Assembly (NCBI GenBank): GCA_025618425.1
Contig: CM046836.1
Span: 26,597,087-26,661,086 of the forward strand
Source: Heliocidaris tuberculata
Lineage: Eukaryota > Echinodermata > Echinoidea > Camarodonta > Echinometridae
Length of the DNA stretch: 64,000 nt
Reading direction: 5' to 3'
The notes below the pieces were generated by a model. The model saw nothing but the letters and a program-made list of their open reading frames with translations, ran no database searches and was not told where the DNA came from. Below, piece by piece: positions 24,072 to 35,734 of this stretch (positions within the stretch are counted from its first letter, which is position 1; each line of letters opens with the position of its first letter). Both the position numbers and the translations under genes were made by a program.

Positions 24072-24095
24072 ACTAATCCTAACCCTAACCCTATA
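24072..24095. repeat. Short telomere-like run (CCCTAA type)
   Basis: ACTAATCCTAACCCTAACCC is preceded by degenerate CTAAC and CCTAA words from about 24032. The vertebrate and sea urchin telomere unit is TTAGGG, but this run is far too short for a telomere. It sits inside a transposable element. Confidence 0.7.
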
Positions 24096-24112
24096 TATTT
24101 GACGAAATAAAT

Positions 24113-24256
24113 CCAGGGCAGCATTTCATCAAGCGTTTTGTCGGTGATTTTTACCGACAACTGTTATAAGCTATTGAAATCCTTGCATCTGATTGGCTGA
24201 GAGCAAATTTGTCAGTAAAAATCACCGACAAAACGCTTCATGAAACGCTCCCCAGG
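24113..24256 (-). mobile_element. Family A MITE, copy 5
   Basis: Ends CCAGGGCAGCATTTCATCAA and TTCATGAAACGCTCCCCAGG, with the core reading CTGATTGGCTGAGAGC as in copy 1. It is nested inside the older element at 23965-24276, which shows the order of insertion. Confidence 0.9.
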
Positions 24257-24279
24257 AGTAATTGTCGTCGGAGCGAGCA

Positions 24280-25170
24280 TAATGTCTGCGGTCCCGCCGT
24301 CCCGCCGCCTTTTTAAATTATTCCCTGTAATCCCTCTAAATTATGGTAATATATTCCTGTAACGTTTTAGCATCAGGAGTGTTCTGAAGAATGTTTATTA
24401 GTGGGGGAAGATTTTGGTGATGCACTATAAGGTATCCTGAAATTGATTAGCAGGGGAAGGGCGAGGGGGCGAAATCCCCTCTAGAGGGAGGAGATGGAAT
24501 GTACCTGGGAAGCCCACCTTGACACAGACACATTGCAATGAATAATTATTTTCATCCTGGTCTTTATACAGAGAAGGGGCGTACGCCGGCCCTATCCTAT
24601 GCTCGATGTATTCGGGTACTGATTAAAAATTGAATTTGAATAGAGGACTGGACATCCTCCTTTCATAAATGATACCGCGCTTTTGGAAACCTGTTAACAA
24701 TCAAAAGTATATTTTAATATAAAATTGTCTTATGGATAAATTTTTAAGGTGTGAACAAGATGTTCATCTCCTTTAAAGAAATAGATGCTCATGTGGAAAA
24801 TTTTACTTTTAATCAACCACGTCGGTGAATATGCATTGAAAGTAGGTCACCAAGCGGACATATCCTTACCTTGATGCTTTGAGTCGCCAGAAATAGATAT
24901 CATCAAAGAGAAATTGACGCTTCCCTTTAATTTTTGGTATGACGGTGCAAACTAGTCGTGGAGATATAGGGGACCCGTACCATTCCTCCAGTTGACAGGA
25001 GAAAACAAGATATTAAAAAAAGAAAAAAGAAAATGAGAGATAAAGGAAGGGAAAAGGGGGAAAGGAACGTGGAAATTAGATGTTTGATCATGGGGACCAC
25101 TCCCACACCCTCTCCTAATTGGAGACCTCTTTAATTCGTATTTCATTCACCTACTAAGCTATGTGCCCCC
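24280..25170. other. Gene-free stretch
   Basis: No coding frame is supported. It holds a purine-rich patch near 25010-25070 and nothing else recognisable. Confidence 0.45.
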
Positions 25171-25176
25171 CCCCCC

Positions 25177-25233
25177 CTCCCACGATTGCAGTGCCTGCTC
25201 AGTGAATGAACCATGCTATACCACTGAGGCAAA
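25177..25233 (-). repeat. Degraded tRNA-like (SINE head) fragment
   Basis: Read on the minus strand the sequence begins TTGCCTCAGTGGTATAGCAT, close to the polymerase III A box (TRGYNNARNNG). It continues through an anticodon-arm-like stretch to CAATCGTGGG, where the B box would be replaced by a G-run. No B box survives, so this is at most a truncated SINE or tRNA pseudogene. Confidence 0.35.
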
Positions 25234-25239
25234 GTGTAA

Positions 25240-26340
25240 ACAAGAAATTGGAAACCTTCGATTTCAACTCTAAAATTTGACTCCTGTAAACACTCTTCAA
25301 AATCATGAAAATGTAAAATTGACACACGCTTGAATGGACCATGGGGTGTCCCCGAATTTAAATGGTGGTTGCCAGAAAATAACCCTTTTGTTCTCTAAAG
25401 AATTATTCTTTGTAAAATTGTTATACTAGTAGTCTGTAGGTTTACATAAACCTTGTTGATATAATGGGAGTACAATTATGGAAAAATAACGAAGAAAATG
25501 GCATCTACTGAATGTCTGACCACTTTTGGAATCCAAGCAGAATTGAGTTTGAAGACGAAGAAAAATAACGATCCAGAACCAACGTCAGTATTTTCCGTCC
25601 TGTCTCTGTTATTCATTTTGTCATTTGATTAGCTTGAGTGATCTAAATTTCAACAATAATTAACACATTAATGTCCTTGTTAATCTTTCCTCTTTGGAAG
25701 TGTGTTATCTTCAACGGACAACGCTGCTTGAATGAAGTTATCGTTAATTTATGCTGAAACTCGTCTTCAGCGGTTAAGGGTGTCTTCCGACCAGAAAAGG
25801 CAGAGTTCACGGGGGCATTTTGAGAAGGTTTATAATTCTAGAGAAAGGGACACGTTGCTCTTTAAGACATAAACATACATGAGGACTTATCAAGGAAAGT
25901 ATTCTAGAACAGAACAAGTTAAGACAGCGTTTGCACTTCTAACATTTCTAAGATTATCATAGCTAGGCTTAAACTGCATGTAAGAGGGCTTGAAAGGGGA
26001 AAAAGGCGTCTGAGCCCTTATGTAAATAGCAAAAGTAACGCACATGTGGGGAATAAAAAACAAGAAGTAAATTCAATTGTCTCAACAAGGCTTGAGAATG
26101 CTCATTATCGATTTCAAATTGTGTATATTCTGTTACATTTGTACTTGGAAGATTTTGCATGAATAAAGCTGACAAGTCATACAGTGCAGTAATGACATTA
26201 GTTAGAGCAAGGATTTACTAGGCAGGGGCCTCTGTTAGAGGCAAAACTTCTTCAAAGTCCATGGGTACTTTTTACCACTCTTTTAGCACATACAATGTGA
26301 GTTTTGTTATCATGTGACATCTGATATTCTATTCGAACAT
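25240..26340. other. Gene-free stretch
   Basis: Nothing supported; unique AT-rich DNA. Confidence 0.5.
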
Positions 26341-26351
26341 TGGTGAGAACA

Positions 26352-26440
26352 TTGCGGTTATGTGTGGGACTGGGAACGCTGACAAGACTCTAGAAGAAGC
26401 TTGCGGTTATGTGTGGGATTGGAAACGTTTACAAAGGCTG
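26352..26440 (+). repeat. Two-copy direct tandem duplication, 49-bp unit
   Basis: TTGCGGTTATGTGTGGGACT at 26352 recurs at 26401 with one change, and similarity continues through GGGAACG / GGAAACG. It is a simple local duplication. Confidence 0.8.
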
Positions 26441-27777
26441 ACAAAGACTGAAATCAAAGAAACACTCGCTCTTTCCTGAAAGGTCGTTGTGACGAAGTTT
26501 GCTCCGAATTTATCAATGAATTGCTCGTGATCGATGCCTCGTGATATCACTAGAAGAACTATCTTTATACAACTGGTGACATTTTAAAACTTTCTCTGAC
26601 GTCAATCCAACTGATTCTATAACAAGTATCTTCTTTGTGTACAACCGCTTGTATACAAATGAAATGTTTTGCAGATAATTCTTACAATGTAATCTTTATT
26701 AGTTTATTGGCTTCATTTCAAGGTTTAGTAGTGAACAAATTAATATCAACTCATGTTTAATAATAATAAACTAAGTGGAAAAAATGATAACATACATGGA
26801 AATTCATTAAATAATGACTAATAAATGTAATGGCATTTTATGACATTGATAAAAAGATCAATGAAAGACAAAGTCGTTAAATTTACGGATGTCTGGCCCA
26901 TACGATAATAATTCAACTAAAATGTGTGCACTTTTTATTTTCAATCATGTCACTCTTACATGGCCCGTCAAAGATCACCTCATTTGCCTGACGCAGCTTT
27001 ACGTCAGATAAACGACACCTCCTGTGGATTACGCTTAACTTTAACTTTACAAAAAATCAGAGCTAATTATACACCGTCATTTTCCATCTCCGTTTTATAT
27101 TCACCTATGCGAGGGCAACGACTTGTCTCTCTTAAAATTGATTACCTTGAGTTTTGGTTTCTCTGTATTCTTCTATCATTCTATACCGGCCTATGCCTAG
27201 AACAACCCGCGTTTTTCCGACGTTTGACAGCTCAATTGGAACAAAAATCCTCTTGGAAGGAAGAAGAAATCAGCTAAATGACTCCAGGGTCTGCGGGGAA
27301 ATTGAATGATTGGGGGAGGATAGTTTCGATCTAATAATTCAAGTTGGTTGTAGTGCGCATGACCAGTTATGATAGATGAGATCTACAGTTTTGATTCTAC
27401 TTCAAAGCGTTTGTATCAGATTATAAAGATTATCTCTTTAACTTCTTCAAAATTAGGGGTTTTTTTTCATTTATGTCGTGACGAATAGTGACGTACTTCC
27501 GTCGGAGGGGGACGGGGGTTCCTGCCCAAAATACAAAAAGACAAAATGAGAGAAATCGAGAGAAAGAGAATGGAGAGGGTGGAGAGAAGAGCAAAAAGAA
27601 GATGATACAACTCTACCAACTCCGAAAGGTGACCTTGTTCATTAATATTTCATCATTCTAGTGAAGTGCGACCGGTGCCCTTAACTATGAAAACCCAAAT
27701 TCATACACCAAGATTCTAGGACGACTACCCCCTGCAATCTATCCCCTTCCTGTACTGTCCCCCAGAACAACCCGTTC
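26441..27777. other. Gene-free stretch
   Basis: Frames here have no recognisable domain and no good flanking splice signals. No repeat was recognised. Confidence 0.45.
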
Positions 27778-27942
27778 GATAACGATAACGATAACGATAA
27801 CGATAACGATAACGAGATTTTTCATTAAATTTACACCCTAGAGGTGCCCTATTATTTACCCGTCACGAGCATAATCACATGTACACACATTAGGGCGTAC
27901 CTTTGACAGGAAATCTCGTTATCGTTATCGTTATCGTTATCG
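27778..27942. mobile_element. Element with inverted CGATAA hexamer arrays as ends
   Basis: The left end is six CGATAA units (27778-27813) followed by CGAGATTT. The right end is AAATCTCG followed by four TTATCG units and a final G (27911-27942). The inverted arrays therefore share a unique 8-bp junction, CGAGATTT, facing a 90-bp interior. This is what an element whose terminal inverted repeats are themselves microsatellites would look like. Copy number differs between the ends (six against four), as expected if the arrays slip independently. It lies just upstream of the reverse-transcriptase fossil. The superfamily is unknown. Confidence 0.7.
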
Positions 27943-27989
27943 GAAAAATGTGACCAGCCCTTTACCCTACGACTATTAGGGGTCTACCC

Positions 27990-28400
27990 TTCCATGCCTT
28001 TAGTTTTGCATTGTTGTAGGTTATAACTTTAGAGTTAATTCTCCCAAGGAGGTAGTACCTCCTTGATTCTCCTAAGGGGATAGTTATCTGGATGATATCT
28101 AAGGCTATATTGGGGCAGAAGAAGATTATCAAGGGATGTTGGTCCAGATATGAATACTCCAGGACTCGAATCGACACCTCTTTTTTCGATGGGGAAAGAG
28201 AGAAGGCTGGGAACCCCCTTGTCCCTGATGCTTGCTCTAGGTATTTCATGCAACATCCGCCGCTCTGTGCCAAAACACATCTTCCTTCGATGTCGCTCTC
28301 ATGGTCATTCTCAGTATGGTTTCTTGAATCATCCGAGGACGACGATGGCGACGAAGGCTATAGAGAAGTCATATCAAGGAAGAAGAATTAGTTATCATTT
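27990..28400 (+). pseudogene. Decayed reverse-transcriptase fragment (retroelement fossil)
   Basis: Read with frame changes, the plus strand shows the order of reverse-transcriptase landmarks. A CL-FCIVVGYNFRV stretch at about 27993-28034 corresponds to the LPFG...F-T-V region. EVVPP follows, then SYLDDI at 28082-28099, the polymerase active-site YXDD box. EEDYQGMLVQ and LQDS come after it at about 28121-28170, and LGISCN at about 28232-28249 stands where a conserved LG follows the primer grip. Stops interrupt on both sides of YLDD and at least two frameshifts are needed, so it cannot be active. YLDD followed by a leucine-rich helix and an LG motif suits DIRS- or Gypsy-type elements better than LINEs, but the clade is uncertain. 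No RNase H, integrase or recombinase part was found. Confidence 0.55.
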
Positions 28401-28459
28401 CCCTTTTGATCCAAGATGTTTTGATTCTACCTGTTCGTCATGTTTGTCCTGTTGATTTC

Positions 28460-30811
28460 CCTTGGGCTGTGTACAAACTTTTTATTTCACTGATTTAATG
28501 TATTCTTTGTTCTTGAAATAGTATTTCACTGCAATTTTGTCGGCGCCTCGAGCATCTGTAAAGTGTGAGCCTCGTGAATATTGTCACTATTTTTCATTTC
28601 AAAGCAAGGCATAATCAGTTTATCTCATAAACTGATAAATTTCATGTTTATTTGTTTGACCATGGGCTATGATGGAAGATTCTGATTCATCTTATTACTT
28701 CCTTTATCAGTTTTATGATTCAATTAGTGACCCCCTGGAAAAAGAAATGTTTTCTTAAATGACCTTTGTGAAGAGTTCTGATTCTCCCATTTTTATTGCA
28801 AATTTGTCATTCTGATATCTGTCCTACCAGATATGTTGATAATGTATCTTTTGCGATGATCCGATTTTACCCATTTTTGAGGGGATACATTTAAAAGAAA
28901 AAAATTACCCCCACCCCCTGCAAGACATGGCAATACTTAAATTTTGTGGACAATCTTGGCATTTGTTCTGTCGGAGGGAAGGACATTTCCCCTTTGTCCC
29001 CATGGGATGACGCCCTTCATAGTTAGTTGGGAGGTGTGTGTGTGGGGGGGGGGGTGGCTATAAACAAATGACACTGCCATTTGTCATTTCAAGAGGAGCT
29101 AGGACCATTTATATTTACACCTGTCTTCTGGTATGTTAGCACGACTTTAATACTATTTACCTACTTCTGAAGGTAGCCAATAATCAAACACAGATCTAGA
29201 ACGATCATCGTTGTCCTCCATTGACACTTATTAAGTACTAAGTGCCCCTATGGCTATCAGCAAACATTGGACTGTATTATTCCAGGCACGAACGGTCTAT
29301 ATACCTGTTCTCTAGATCTCTGCTCCCGATTTATCCCCCGTTTATTCTTCTCGGAATGACAGCCTTCAATTAATGTGTCCAATACCCTCAAGTTACTGGA
29401 ACTCGGGCGATGCTTTTTTTAATTTCACGTCACTCTTAGCAACAATTGTGAACTTCCTCACGAGAGGTTAACATTATAATGTTACCGTTTTTAGGAGGGT
29501 CTTACTCTTAGCTCCTGAACGAGGTCCGTTCACCGGAGATTGTGGTAGGTGAGCTGACGGCAACTAGAACATCCTTATAACCTAGAAAATGTCGAAAAGG
29601 TAAGACGAAAACCCAAGATCGATATTATTTCTTTTATAAATTATTGTTACAGGCGGCCGAAAATAGAACATTTACAATTTTACTGTTTTCAGCGGGATTA
29701 TTTTATCGTCCATGTTTCCGAGATTTAATCATAAAAGTAAACAGAAGTGCTGGCAAGGTTGTGGATAATGTAATTATTCTGAGGATTGCCATATTTATTT
29801 CAAAACGCAAAATGCTGCCATTTAATTATCATTTAATCTGCTCGTTACTCCAGGGTTATATCCGCAGATAGTCCTTTCGTTTAATGAAACAAAGCGCTAC
29901 CTTTTTCTGTCTTGAAAACTTTTGCTTTCCTTTGTGTTTGATTTGATTTCATTCCAGAGGAGACAACAACTTAAATCGATGTGTTCCAAAATGAAGCACG
30001 ATTACCTTTTAAAATATTTACTTGAACATGCCTTCTTCTGCGCCAGCTTTGTTATGGATGTGTATGATTAATACCGAATCGGATTTGGTGAAATTAATGT
30101 CACCGCCGGAATCAATTTTTAATTGGAAAATGTTTCGTTGAAATAATTGTGCCCCTTTTCAGACAGACATGAAATCAAATTTTTTCTTTGCATTTTTTTT
30201 TCAAGAGGAGGCCTGGTGAAATCAAACCACCAAATCGTAGCTAACGTCACATATTTGTTCTGTTTTCTCTCAAAATGGAGTCTAATTGACAATTGATTAA
30301 TTAATTATCAACGGTCCATCAGGAATTCATAAAGGAAAAATTCCAGCTAAACTTCTCAACACCCTTTTTCAACGTTTTATTCACTTCTTTAGAAACAGGT
30401 CTGCAAAAACCACCAGCGGCATTTCAAAAAGAGAAAACGTCACATTTTAATGGGACCTCCCCTCCCGCCTTATCTTGATAACATGTCTCATATTTATGTG
30501 ACGTGAAGGGCATAGCCCCCTAGATGTGGAAATCAATAAACTCTCACACAAATTTGTTTTAATTTTATTGAGGAAAAGGGATTAACTTGTACTTCAAGAT
30601 GTTCTACACTCTTTGCTGTCCGTATTAATATCCTGTTGATTCGGTTACCTCGGTAACTATGGCATGTTACCGAAACAAGTTATCATGAATATTTTTCCCG
30701 TCTGATGTCAATGGCTAATCAATACTAATTACTGAAATATCAAAGTGAACTTGGTGTGCCATATGTTTTTATACCAGTTCTGCCTTGAAAAAAATATTTC
30801 GTAGAACTCCA
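28460..30811. other. Gene-free stretch
   Basis: A G-run lies near 29045-29054. Otherwise this is unique AT-rich sequence without convincing frames. Confidence 0.5.
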
Positions 30812-30962
30812 TGGCCCTGTTTCATAAAACTCGTTATCTGACTATAACAACTGCCCCATTTCTATGACAAATTTGCTCTCAGCCAATCAGATTCAAGGAT
30901 TTCAATAGCTTATAACTATTATTGTAACTTGTTATCGATAACAAGTTTTATGAAACGGGCCC
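30812..30962 (+). mobile_element. Hybrid MITE: family A core with different ends
   Basis: The ends are TGGCCCTGTTTCATAAAACT and GTTTTATGAAACGGGCCCA, and the inner inverted pair is CTCGTTATC / GATAACAAG. These are clearly not family A ends. The centre, however, contains GACAAATTTGCTCTCAGCCA followed by ATCAGATTCAAGGATTTCAA and TAGCTTATAAC, nearly identical to the family A core for about 50 bp. The two families therefore share a core while their ends have diverged or been exchanged. Confidence 0.85.
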
Positions 30963-33900
30963 AGGTTCATTTCTTAAATGTCATTTCCCGGAGTCTTTTC
31001 ATTCTTGACGACATTGATTTTGATGCCAACTTTTACTAATTCATTCTTCGTTAACCTCTTGTGTCTGAGAATTAGAAGAGAAGATGGGGAGTGGATGGGT
31101 TAGGACAAGGGTCCTTCTATCTCTACCGGTTGCTTGAATCTTATTGCTAGCTCCATGCTCAACAGACATAGGTGAAATAAAGTAGGTCAATCAGTCGACC
31201 TTCTTCAGCTAAACAGTAAAGCCTTTTCTACAAAACAAAATGTGGTATTTGGCCTGGATAGGAGCTTTCATTTTATCTTATTTTATTCATTCTGCACCTG
31301 TCATTACTGGGAATTGGACAGGAGGCGCTATGCCACAGTTATTTAGTTACATTTCTTTCTGCCTTGGGTTTTCAGATCGTGCTACTGTCTTATTATGCAC
31401 AAGACTTTGTTCTGAATTGTATTCCTTTTCTTTCACCGCAGAGTATCCAAAACAACAATGATATCATAATTTAATGAATATGAACAATTTTCTTTTCCGT
31501 ATCGTGAAATGGATTGGTCATACGATTAAGAACACTTAGAGTTGCCTTTTCACCATAAAATCATTCGCTGTGAACGGAATCTACTCTCCAATACACAGGG
31601 TTGCTTTTAGTATAGTGCTCTTTTGTATTCGAAAATGATTTGCTGTTGTAAAGAGGATATTTAGAGGAAATTACCATTGATAATATGCTGTCAGAGTAGT
31701 TCCCAGCTGTCGCTAAATAGTTCCCAATAGCATTCATTCCCACAAAGGAAAATTATACATATCCTATTTTGAGTCCTCTGTGGCCGGAAACCGAACTCTC
31801 GTTTCCTATTCTAGGGCTAGGAAACCATCTATATCGAAGGAAAAAGAGCCGAAAAGACAATTTGAAATAACAGGTCAAGCTGTATATGGTCCCACGCATT
31901 GTCTTCTACGTTAGTTTATTGCTATAAATAACACGAATGGACACGCGTGGGACACGGCTCTCGATCGCTAACTGTCTTTAACCTGTTCAGGACAAGTTAA
32001 AAGGTCATGCTGTCTGCTCTTATATTGTCCATTCACTCCTCACCCTGGATCTATATTAGTATTGTGGTGATGAGGAAGTATTTTGTTGACACAAATAACG
32101 AATTTTTGTCAGGCCTTTGAGCAATAAATATATAATGCTGAATCCACACGTAGTCTTCTACGAAGCTGTGAGGATTTATAGACTTGATCTTTCAATGAAC
32201 TTCCACATTGTTCAAAGTGTATAAGTATCAGGTATGTAAATGATTTGTTCCAACCTTTAGAAATACTAGTAGCAGAAACAACCCTTTTCATGTAGAAAAG
32301 GATTTGCAAGTCATTTTCATTCAAAGTGAAGCTCAAATTCACTGGCATTCCCCAATGAAACATTATTCTTGCACACATCACCTTGAGTCGTGATATAAGT
32401 TGCATACATACACCATGGAGCTATGATGTAAATACAATACATGTTTTTTGTGGCTAAAAAGCAACTGTTGGTTTACATTTCGAAATGATCTGAATAATGG
32501 TTTATTATACTCCAAGCCTAATGTGAAGAAATTCATAGTAATTACACGGCTCATTTATTTTTGATACAAAGGAGCTCCCCAGTCGTAAAACTCATTATCA
32601 CCGTAATTATGGTTCTGAATGCTCATATTTTTATCAAGTAATACACTACAAGGTGTGCTTGCCCAAGGGCACCATTCATTCTAGGATTTTCCTTATCAAA
32701 CTGCACTGACTTGCACAGATAGAAGCATCAGTGTAAGATCCTTATTGATAACAAAATGACTACTTTAAAGATATTTCCATTGAATATTGATGCCATTGTG
32801 GTAGATGAATAATGCATTTGACAATTTCGGTGAGAAATATCTGGGCCCTATCGTCATGATCGTTGTAACAGTGGGTTTCATTTCAGCTCCTTAAGAGAGC
32901 AAGTTGAGATAATTATAGAGTGTGGTAGTATGATAGCAACTTAAACTAACTGCGTAATCATGGTAATTCACTTTTAAAACGAAGACTTTTAAGAAGAAGA
33001 AAATAAGTTAAGTAAAGGTTGCTGGGTACCATGCTCGATGATCCAGGAAAAAACAGAAACAAACGAAAACAAAGAAAATACTCACAATTGCTCAATAAGT
33101 CAACCTAAGCGTCAGTCATTAAATTGATTTCGTGTATTCGTCTGACAGTTTATGTCAACTTATGTCAGCATTTTCGGACAATGTTCATGAATGATGTAGT
33201 TAAAAAGCAAAATTGAAATGAGTTTCCTTCCAGAAACTATAAAACCAAACTTACCACTGAAACAATAGCAAGTGGTGAGAATTTATAAACAATACGCTCA
33301 CAGTTCCAGGCAAAATAAAATGATATAGGAGGGATGCGGAAATTACTAATCTTCCTTTAAATATGGTAGTGACATAAGTAATCTGGTCAAAGTGTGAAAA
33401 CTGGTAGAAAAGGAGAAACATGCCCTACTGCGAATGGAAATACTGGTACCTCTAAAAGTTAATGAAAGCCATGCGAGTGGTTTGGGTTATACTCCCTTTC
33501 TAAATTTCTGGCTGTAATTATGACATGTATGAACCTTCTTTTTTTTCCCTTTTTTTTTGGTGAAGAAATGTTACTTTGCTTGGAAATAGAAGTGAATAGA
33601 AAATTTTAACCATTTTGAAATGTTCCGGCAATTTTTTTTCCCAGCTAACTTAGCCCCAAACCCTCCCATTCGAAATCGTCTAGCGACGCCCCAGCCCACA
33701 ACGATGATTGACGATTGTTAACAGTTCTGAAGATGTCAGATATAAACATTAAATTCTCAACAGCCCACAGGGGACAATTGAATGTCGAGGACGAGAGAAC
33801 GAACAAGGAAGAGTCTATTCTGTCTGAAGTTCCCTTGGGTTAAGAACATTGTCATGTTCAAAGACATAAATCATTATTCATTCCCCTTTTTAAATCTGCA

Positions 33901-34692
33901 TGTAGAATTGGTAAAAAGTGTGACACTTGTCTGAGTGTTGGAGTATTGATGATTCGTCATAAGATGTTCAATGACCTCAACATAAAGCGCCTTCTTATTT
34001 CAACACTAAGGTAGCATGACATTGAAATTAAGAATGGAAAAGACAAGTCTACTCAAAGTTGTCATTTCTGTATATTTTACCAATGGCACTACATCTGCTG
34101 CTTCTGTTCATGTCTGTTAGTGTTATTGAATTTCAACTCAATGCCAAAGCTCATTACCATTGTTTTCTGATTATTTATCCGAATATCGAATGTGTACATA
34201 ATAGCATTGTGTTGGTGTTGTTGAATATATTGATTGTTTGATGTTTAGTCTTATATGAACATAAATGAATGTTTCCAAATAAAAAAAAAATAGACAAGCT
34301 AATGCATGCACTGATACGTATTCGATATTAGAAAGGTGATGTGAGATGGCCGGGGTAATAATTCCAAACCAAATTCCAATTTTAAATTTGACACAGTGAC
34401 TCGTGCATGATGTAGCTGTTCATAAATAACAAATGGTTTATATCAGATGTCAACATAATGGCTCTCTTAAGTATAGCCCAAGGGCCAACGGATATCGGTC
34501 AAGTTCAAATCTACACAAGTATTATTCTCATTTGTAAATTTAGACATGGGAATGTGCACCGATTTGACAGATGTAGTTGGCAAATATATAGGTCGATTTT
34601 TATGGTACTAGTTGGGATAAAAGAAATGAACATTCAGAAGAAAAAAATCCGTGAACTTGTCCAAGGCATGCTTTCTACCAGTATAACACCAC
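30963..34692. other. Gene-free stretch
   Basis: Several frames of 60-100 codons occur, but none has a recognisable domain. The frame starting at 31240 begins with a hydrophobic segment (MWYLAWIGAFILSYF) and could by chance resemble a signal peptide. No repeat was recognised. Confidence 0.45.
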
Positions 34693-34812
34693 AGTCACAC
34701 CGCCAAATCGACCCCACACCGATCCAAACCGACCGATTCTTGGCCATTGGTGACACTTGTAAGTTTTTGTTCGGTCTGTTGTCGGTCTGGCGTCGGTCTT
34801 GTTGGTGTGACT
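34693..34812. mobile_element. GTCGGTC-rich inverted-end element, copy 2
   Basis: Ends AGTCACACCGCCAAATCGAC and GTCTTGTTGGTGTGACT are inverted, and the interior pairs ACCGATCCAAACCGACCGA with TCGGTCTGTTGTCGGTCT. The element is 120 bp and almost fully foldback. It shares its ends and GTCGGTC words with 2306-2531 and 53310-53399. Confidence 0.75.
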
Positions 34813-34989
34813 TCGGTATTACGATTTTAACTTTATTCTGGATGATGTCTACATATTTATTGTATGCTCATAATCTCACATTTGTGAAATGTATGCCTTT
34901 ATGTCTGCTACTTCGCACTCGAAGTCGCCTTCCCCTGTTTTACATATGTAAGCGTTTTTATGTTCTATTTTATTGTCCATTGTCGTAGG

Positions 34990-35175
34990 AGGGGGGGGGG
35001 GTGGAGAAAATAACAAGCGTTACATTAATCTTATTTTGGGGGAAGGGTGGCAATTGTCAACAAAAGACACATCACATCCCTCTTCCTATGGTCTAGCAAG
35101 ATGCACTCTGGCACTTTGCTGGTCTTAGTCCCAGCACCCCCGATCCCCCTGTTATTATTTTTTTTTTTTTTTTAC
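34990..35175. repeat. G-run and T-run in low-complexity sequence
   Basis: A G-run is at about 34990-35001 and a T-run at 35158-35173. No element body was identified. Confidence 0.5.
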
Positions 35176-35576
35176 CTACGCGACCACTTTGCCTATCATT
35201 ATTTTTACTATTGAAATTGATGTTGTTATGATAGGAAGATTAACAGATTCACTTTCTGGCAGATCGAACGTTTAAGAGTTCCATTTATCTGTCATTGTAT
35301 GTTGTATTCTAGGAAATATATAACTATGCCCCTACGCCTATATTCATGATATTTGCAACTGGTGATGGCAGATTCGATTAATTTGTTATTATCACTCACG
35401 CTATAATAACGATGCCTGCCTTTAACATACGTGTAATGATGTTATTGACAGGAGACAAAAAGTTCGTAAATTGCTGTCATTCTGTTCATTGTTTCCCTGT
35501 ATTTTCGTAAATTGCATGATTTTCGCATGTGCTTTGTAGTTGATGTGTTGTTTTGGGACACGGGTTTTTTTCTCAC

Positions 35577-35734
35577 AGGTAGGTTCAGGGCAGAGTTCAT
35601 GACATGGGGGATACGGACAGTGAATTTAATCGCATCTATCATCCATAACCTCTTCTGGCGCTGCTTAGTCTCCATAGCCAGCCGCTCGTCTGCTTTCAAA
35701 AATTCAAAATTCACCAACGTGTCTAAACACTGGG
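35577..35734 (-). CDS. Candidate internal coding exon, unknown protein
   Basis: On the minus strand a branch-point-like TACTAAT is followed, with no intervening AG, by ACAG and then an open block of 158 bp. It ends CTACCT followed by the donor-like GTGAGA. The block is 2 nt plus 52 codons, so it would begin in phase 1 and end in phase 0. The peptide begins QCLDTLVNFEFLKADERLAM, is hydrophilic and lysine/glutamate-rich, and then reads WMIDAIKFTVRIPHVMNSAL. Third codon positions are richer in G and C than the surrounding DNA, as expected for coding sequence. I do not recognise the family. Against it, the plus strand is also open over the same block and has a T-rich acceptor CTCACAG, so the strand is not certain. 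No companion exon could be joined to it. Confidence 0.35.

Larger units (their letters stand above)
23965..24276. mobile_element. CTCCGGCGACAATTG-ended element, split by a family A MITE
   Basis: CTCCGGCGACAATTGC at 23966-23981 and AATTGTCGTCGGAGCG at 24260-24275 form an inverted pair. The interior consists of a degenerate, then clean, CCTAA-type sequence followed by an inserted family A MITE (24113-24256). Removing the insertion leaves an element of about 170 bp. Elements with this combination of CTCCGGCGACAATTG ends and a CCCTAA-like interior are, to my knowledge, common in marine invertebrate genomes, but the superfamily cannot be given here. Confidence 0.65.

Noticed and set aside
24072..24095. 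Chromosome-fusion scar at the telomere-like run
   Set aside because: The run is only a few units long and is enclosed by the ends of a transposable element.
31240..31461. A frame beginning with a signal-peptide-like hydrophobic segment
   Set aside because: It has no cleavage-site support, no domain, and splice or promoter context was not found.
34458..34988. A 176-codon open frame on the plus strand
   Set aside because: It crosses the whole GTCGGTC element at 34693-34812 and has no recognisable domain.
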